Source: Dolomedes plantarius
Taxonomy: Eukaryota; Arthropoda; Arachnida; Araneae; Dolomedidae
Assembly: GCA_907164885.2 (NCBI GenBank)
Contig: OU015490.1
Span: 91,323,560-91,387,559 of the forward strand
Reading direction: 5' to 3'
Length of the DNA stretch: 64,000 nucleotides
Shown: piece after piece, positions 62,922 to 64,000 of the stretch
Layout: every line of letters begins with the position of its first letter
How positions within the stretch are numbered: position 1 is the stretch's first letter
Translations under genes and position numbers: made by a program
Notes under the pieces: generated by a model
The model's database searches: none
What the model saw: the letters and a program-made list of their open reading frames with translations, nothing else
Told to the model about the DNA's origin: nothing

Positions 62922-64000
62922 ATGGGTAAAAGAAAATCAGCTAAACCCCAGAAATATATACAACAGTCAGAAGATGAAGATGAAGATCACATGGACTTTT
63001 ATATTGATGAGAATGAATTAGAAAATATAGAAGAGCCGCAGCTAGCAAAACAAACATCTGAGAAAAATATTGCCTCTTTATGGACAAAAGAGGAGCCTAT
63101 GGAACAATGCCCTAAAATCAAAGAAGAAAATCATACCCCTCCTAAACAGTCAGTTGAAAAGGAGTTTTGGGCTACGCATTTTCCCATCTCAGGAATTGGT
63201 GTAACTAGTAATAACAACAGTAAATTTGACTTTAATAATTTTAAAATAGAGTCCTCTCATTCAGTTGATTCTTTTAGAGATAATACTCGTTATGGAAATC
63301 AAGGAAGCGCTTTAGAAACTCTTCTTTCTGAACGATTATTTAATTCAAATCCTTATCTGGAAGAAAGGCTTAGAGATGGAATAAATTTGAGTCATAGTAG
63401 AAATCTGAGTGGTACTGAGAGTGATCGACGAAGTTGTCATGACTTTGATACTGATCGCCGAGGATCCCGTCCCAAACGAAGAAGAAAATATGTGACATAT
63501 CCAGCAACTTTTCGCTTAGAGGTTGTTGAACATGCTGAAAGGTATGGAAAGAGTGCAGCAGCTAAAAAATATAATATTTGTGTTGAAAAAGTTAGTATGT
63601 GGTGTAAGACAAAAGATAATATTGTTCATAAAGTTAAAAAGGGGGGGCAACCTTGTGCAGATGGCAGCTATGATGATAGAGTTGAAGATCTATCTATGTC
63701 TGGTACTCCTGAAAGAACTGGTGATGATGATGATGTTAGTGTAAAAGAAGTTGGTGAGGAAAAACGACAGCAAGTCTCTCAAGAATTAGAAATGTTATAT
63801 AATGATGATTCTGATGCATCAGATAAATATGATGTAGATGCTCTTAGGAAACCTGAAATTGTATTTCCACCATTCTTCAAATATAGAGTAGTGATTTTTG
63901 CTGAAGATAAAGGAGAAAAAGAAGCTTCTAAGGAATTTCGTGTGTGTGAAAAACGTGTTTCAATTTGGTGCCAAGCTAAAGAGTATCTAGCTGAATTTGT
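62922..64000 (+). CDS. Tandem Brinker/psq-like HTH protein, 5' part of coding region
   Basis: The frame starts at ATG 62922 (MGKRKSAKPQKY), seven bases after a splice-acceptor-like AG at 62914, and stays open for 359 codons to the window edge. Residues 17-40 are acidic (SEDEDEDH). A basic RPKRRRK cluster (about 183-189) precedes the first helix-turn-helix unit, which begins YPATFRLEVVEHAERYGKSA at residue 193 and has VSMWC with Trp 227. A linker rich in Asp, Ser and Glu follows. A second unit begins FPPFFKYRVVIFAEDKG at residue 315, with VSIWC at Trp 349. Both units have the same 34-residue spacing from the first aromatic residue to the Trp. The pattern resembles the Brinker DNA-binding domain and related psq/CENP-B-type HTHs, so a nuclear DNA-binding protein is likely. 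The clean open frame argues for a functional gene. It continues beyond the window. A transposase-derived origin cannot be excluded, but no DDE domain is visible. Confidence 0.85.
   Translation, partial: MGKRKSAKPQKYIQQSEDEDEDHMDFYIDENELENIEEPQLAKQTSEKNIASLWTKEEPMEQCPKIKEENHTPPKQSVEKEFWATHFPISGIGVTSNNNSKFDFNNFKIESSHSVDSFRDNTRYGNQGSALETLLSERLFNSNPYLEERLRDGINLSHSRNLSGTESDRRSCHDFDTDRRGSRPKRRRKYVTYPATFRLEVVEHAERYGKSAAAKKYNICVEKVSMWCKTKDNIVHKVKKGGQPCADGSYDDRVEDLSMSGTPERTGDDDDVSVKEVGEEKRQQVSQELEMLYNDDSDASDKYDVDALRKPEIVFPPFFKYRVVIFAEDKGEKEASKEFRVCEKRVSIWCQAKEYLAEF

Overview
This window reads as a piece of a large, AT-rich arthropod nuclear genome, probably a chelicerate such as a spider. The evidence is long TA microsatellites, no operons, many families of cut-and-paste DNA transposon relics, Helitron-like ends, and one spliced host gene entering at the right edge. 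No bacterial or organellar features are visible. The species assignment is inference.

The first 53 kb is mostly a transposon graveyard. Recognisable are: two mariner-type copies of one family (1712-2865 and 44049-45340), one Tc1-type copy with a broken DD34E transposase (41414-42979), a mariner deletion derivative with long inverted repeats (40748-41371), a Tigger/pogo element with an internally deleted transposase (23487-24929), two copies of a pogo-derived element keeping only the start of the transposase (4506-5617 and 28613-29759), and a set of pogo-like MITEs with different CAGT-starting ends. There are also several hAT-type MITEs with 8-bp target duplications, four copies of a roughly 430-bp MITE with TTAA-bounded ends, Helitron-like elements, a degraded hAT transposase (30430-31215), and a reverse-transcriptase fragment of Penelope-like type (46711-47358). 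Many TA-targeting elements sit inside TA microsatellites.

The most structured parts are: a composite at 24997-33361, where a pogo-like element appears to have been invaded by Helitron-like DNA holding a hAT remnant and a 162-bp tandem array; a 1.17-kb near-perfect palindrome at 17091-18264; two inverted MITE copies at 39606-39959; and a hAT nest at 51395-53008, where two elements share one target octamer and a third sits inside the second.

From about 53 kb onward the sequence changes. Recognisable transposons become rare and CpG dinucleotides become scarce on either side of a CpG-richer stretch at about 57.5-59.7 kb. The last 1.08 kb is an open coding exon (starting at ATG 62922) of a protein with two tandem Brinker/pipsqueak-like helix-turn-helix units. 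I infer that the CpG-richer stretch holds the promoter of this gene, and perhaps that of a divergent gene on the minus strand.

Apart from this gene, no intact host coding gene could be supported. No new defence or enzymatic system was recognised; the interest lies in the nested mobile-element architecture and the tandem-HTH gene.
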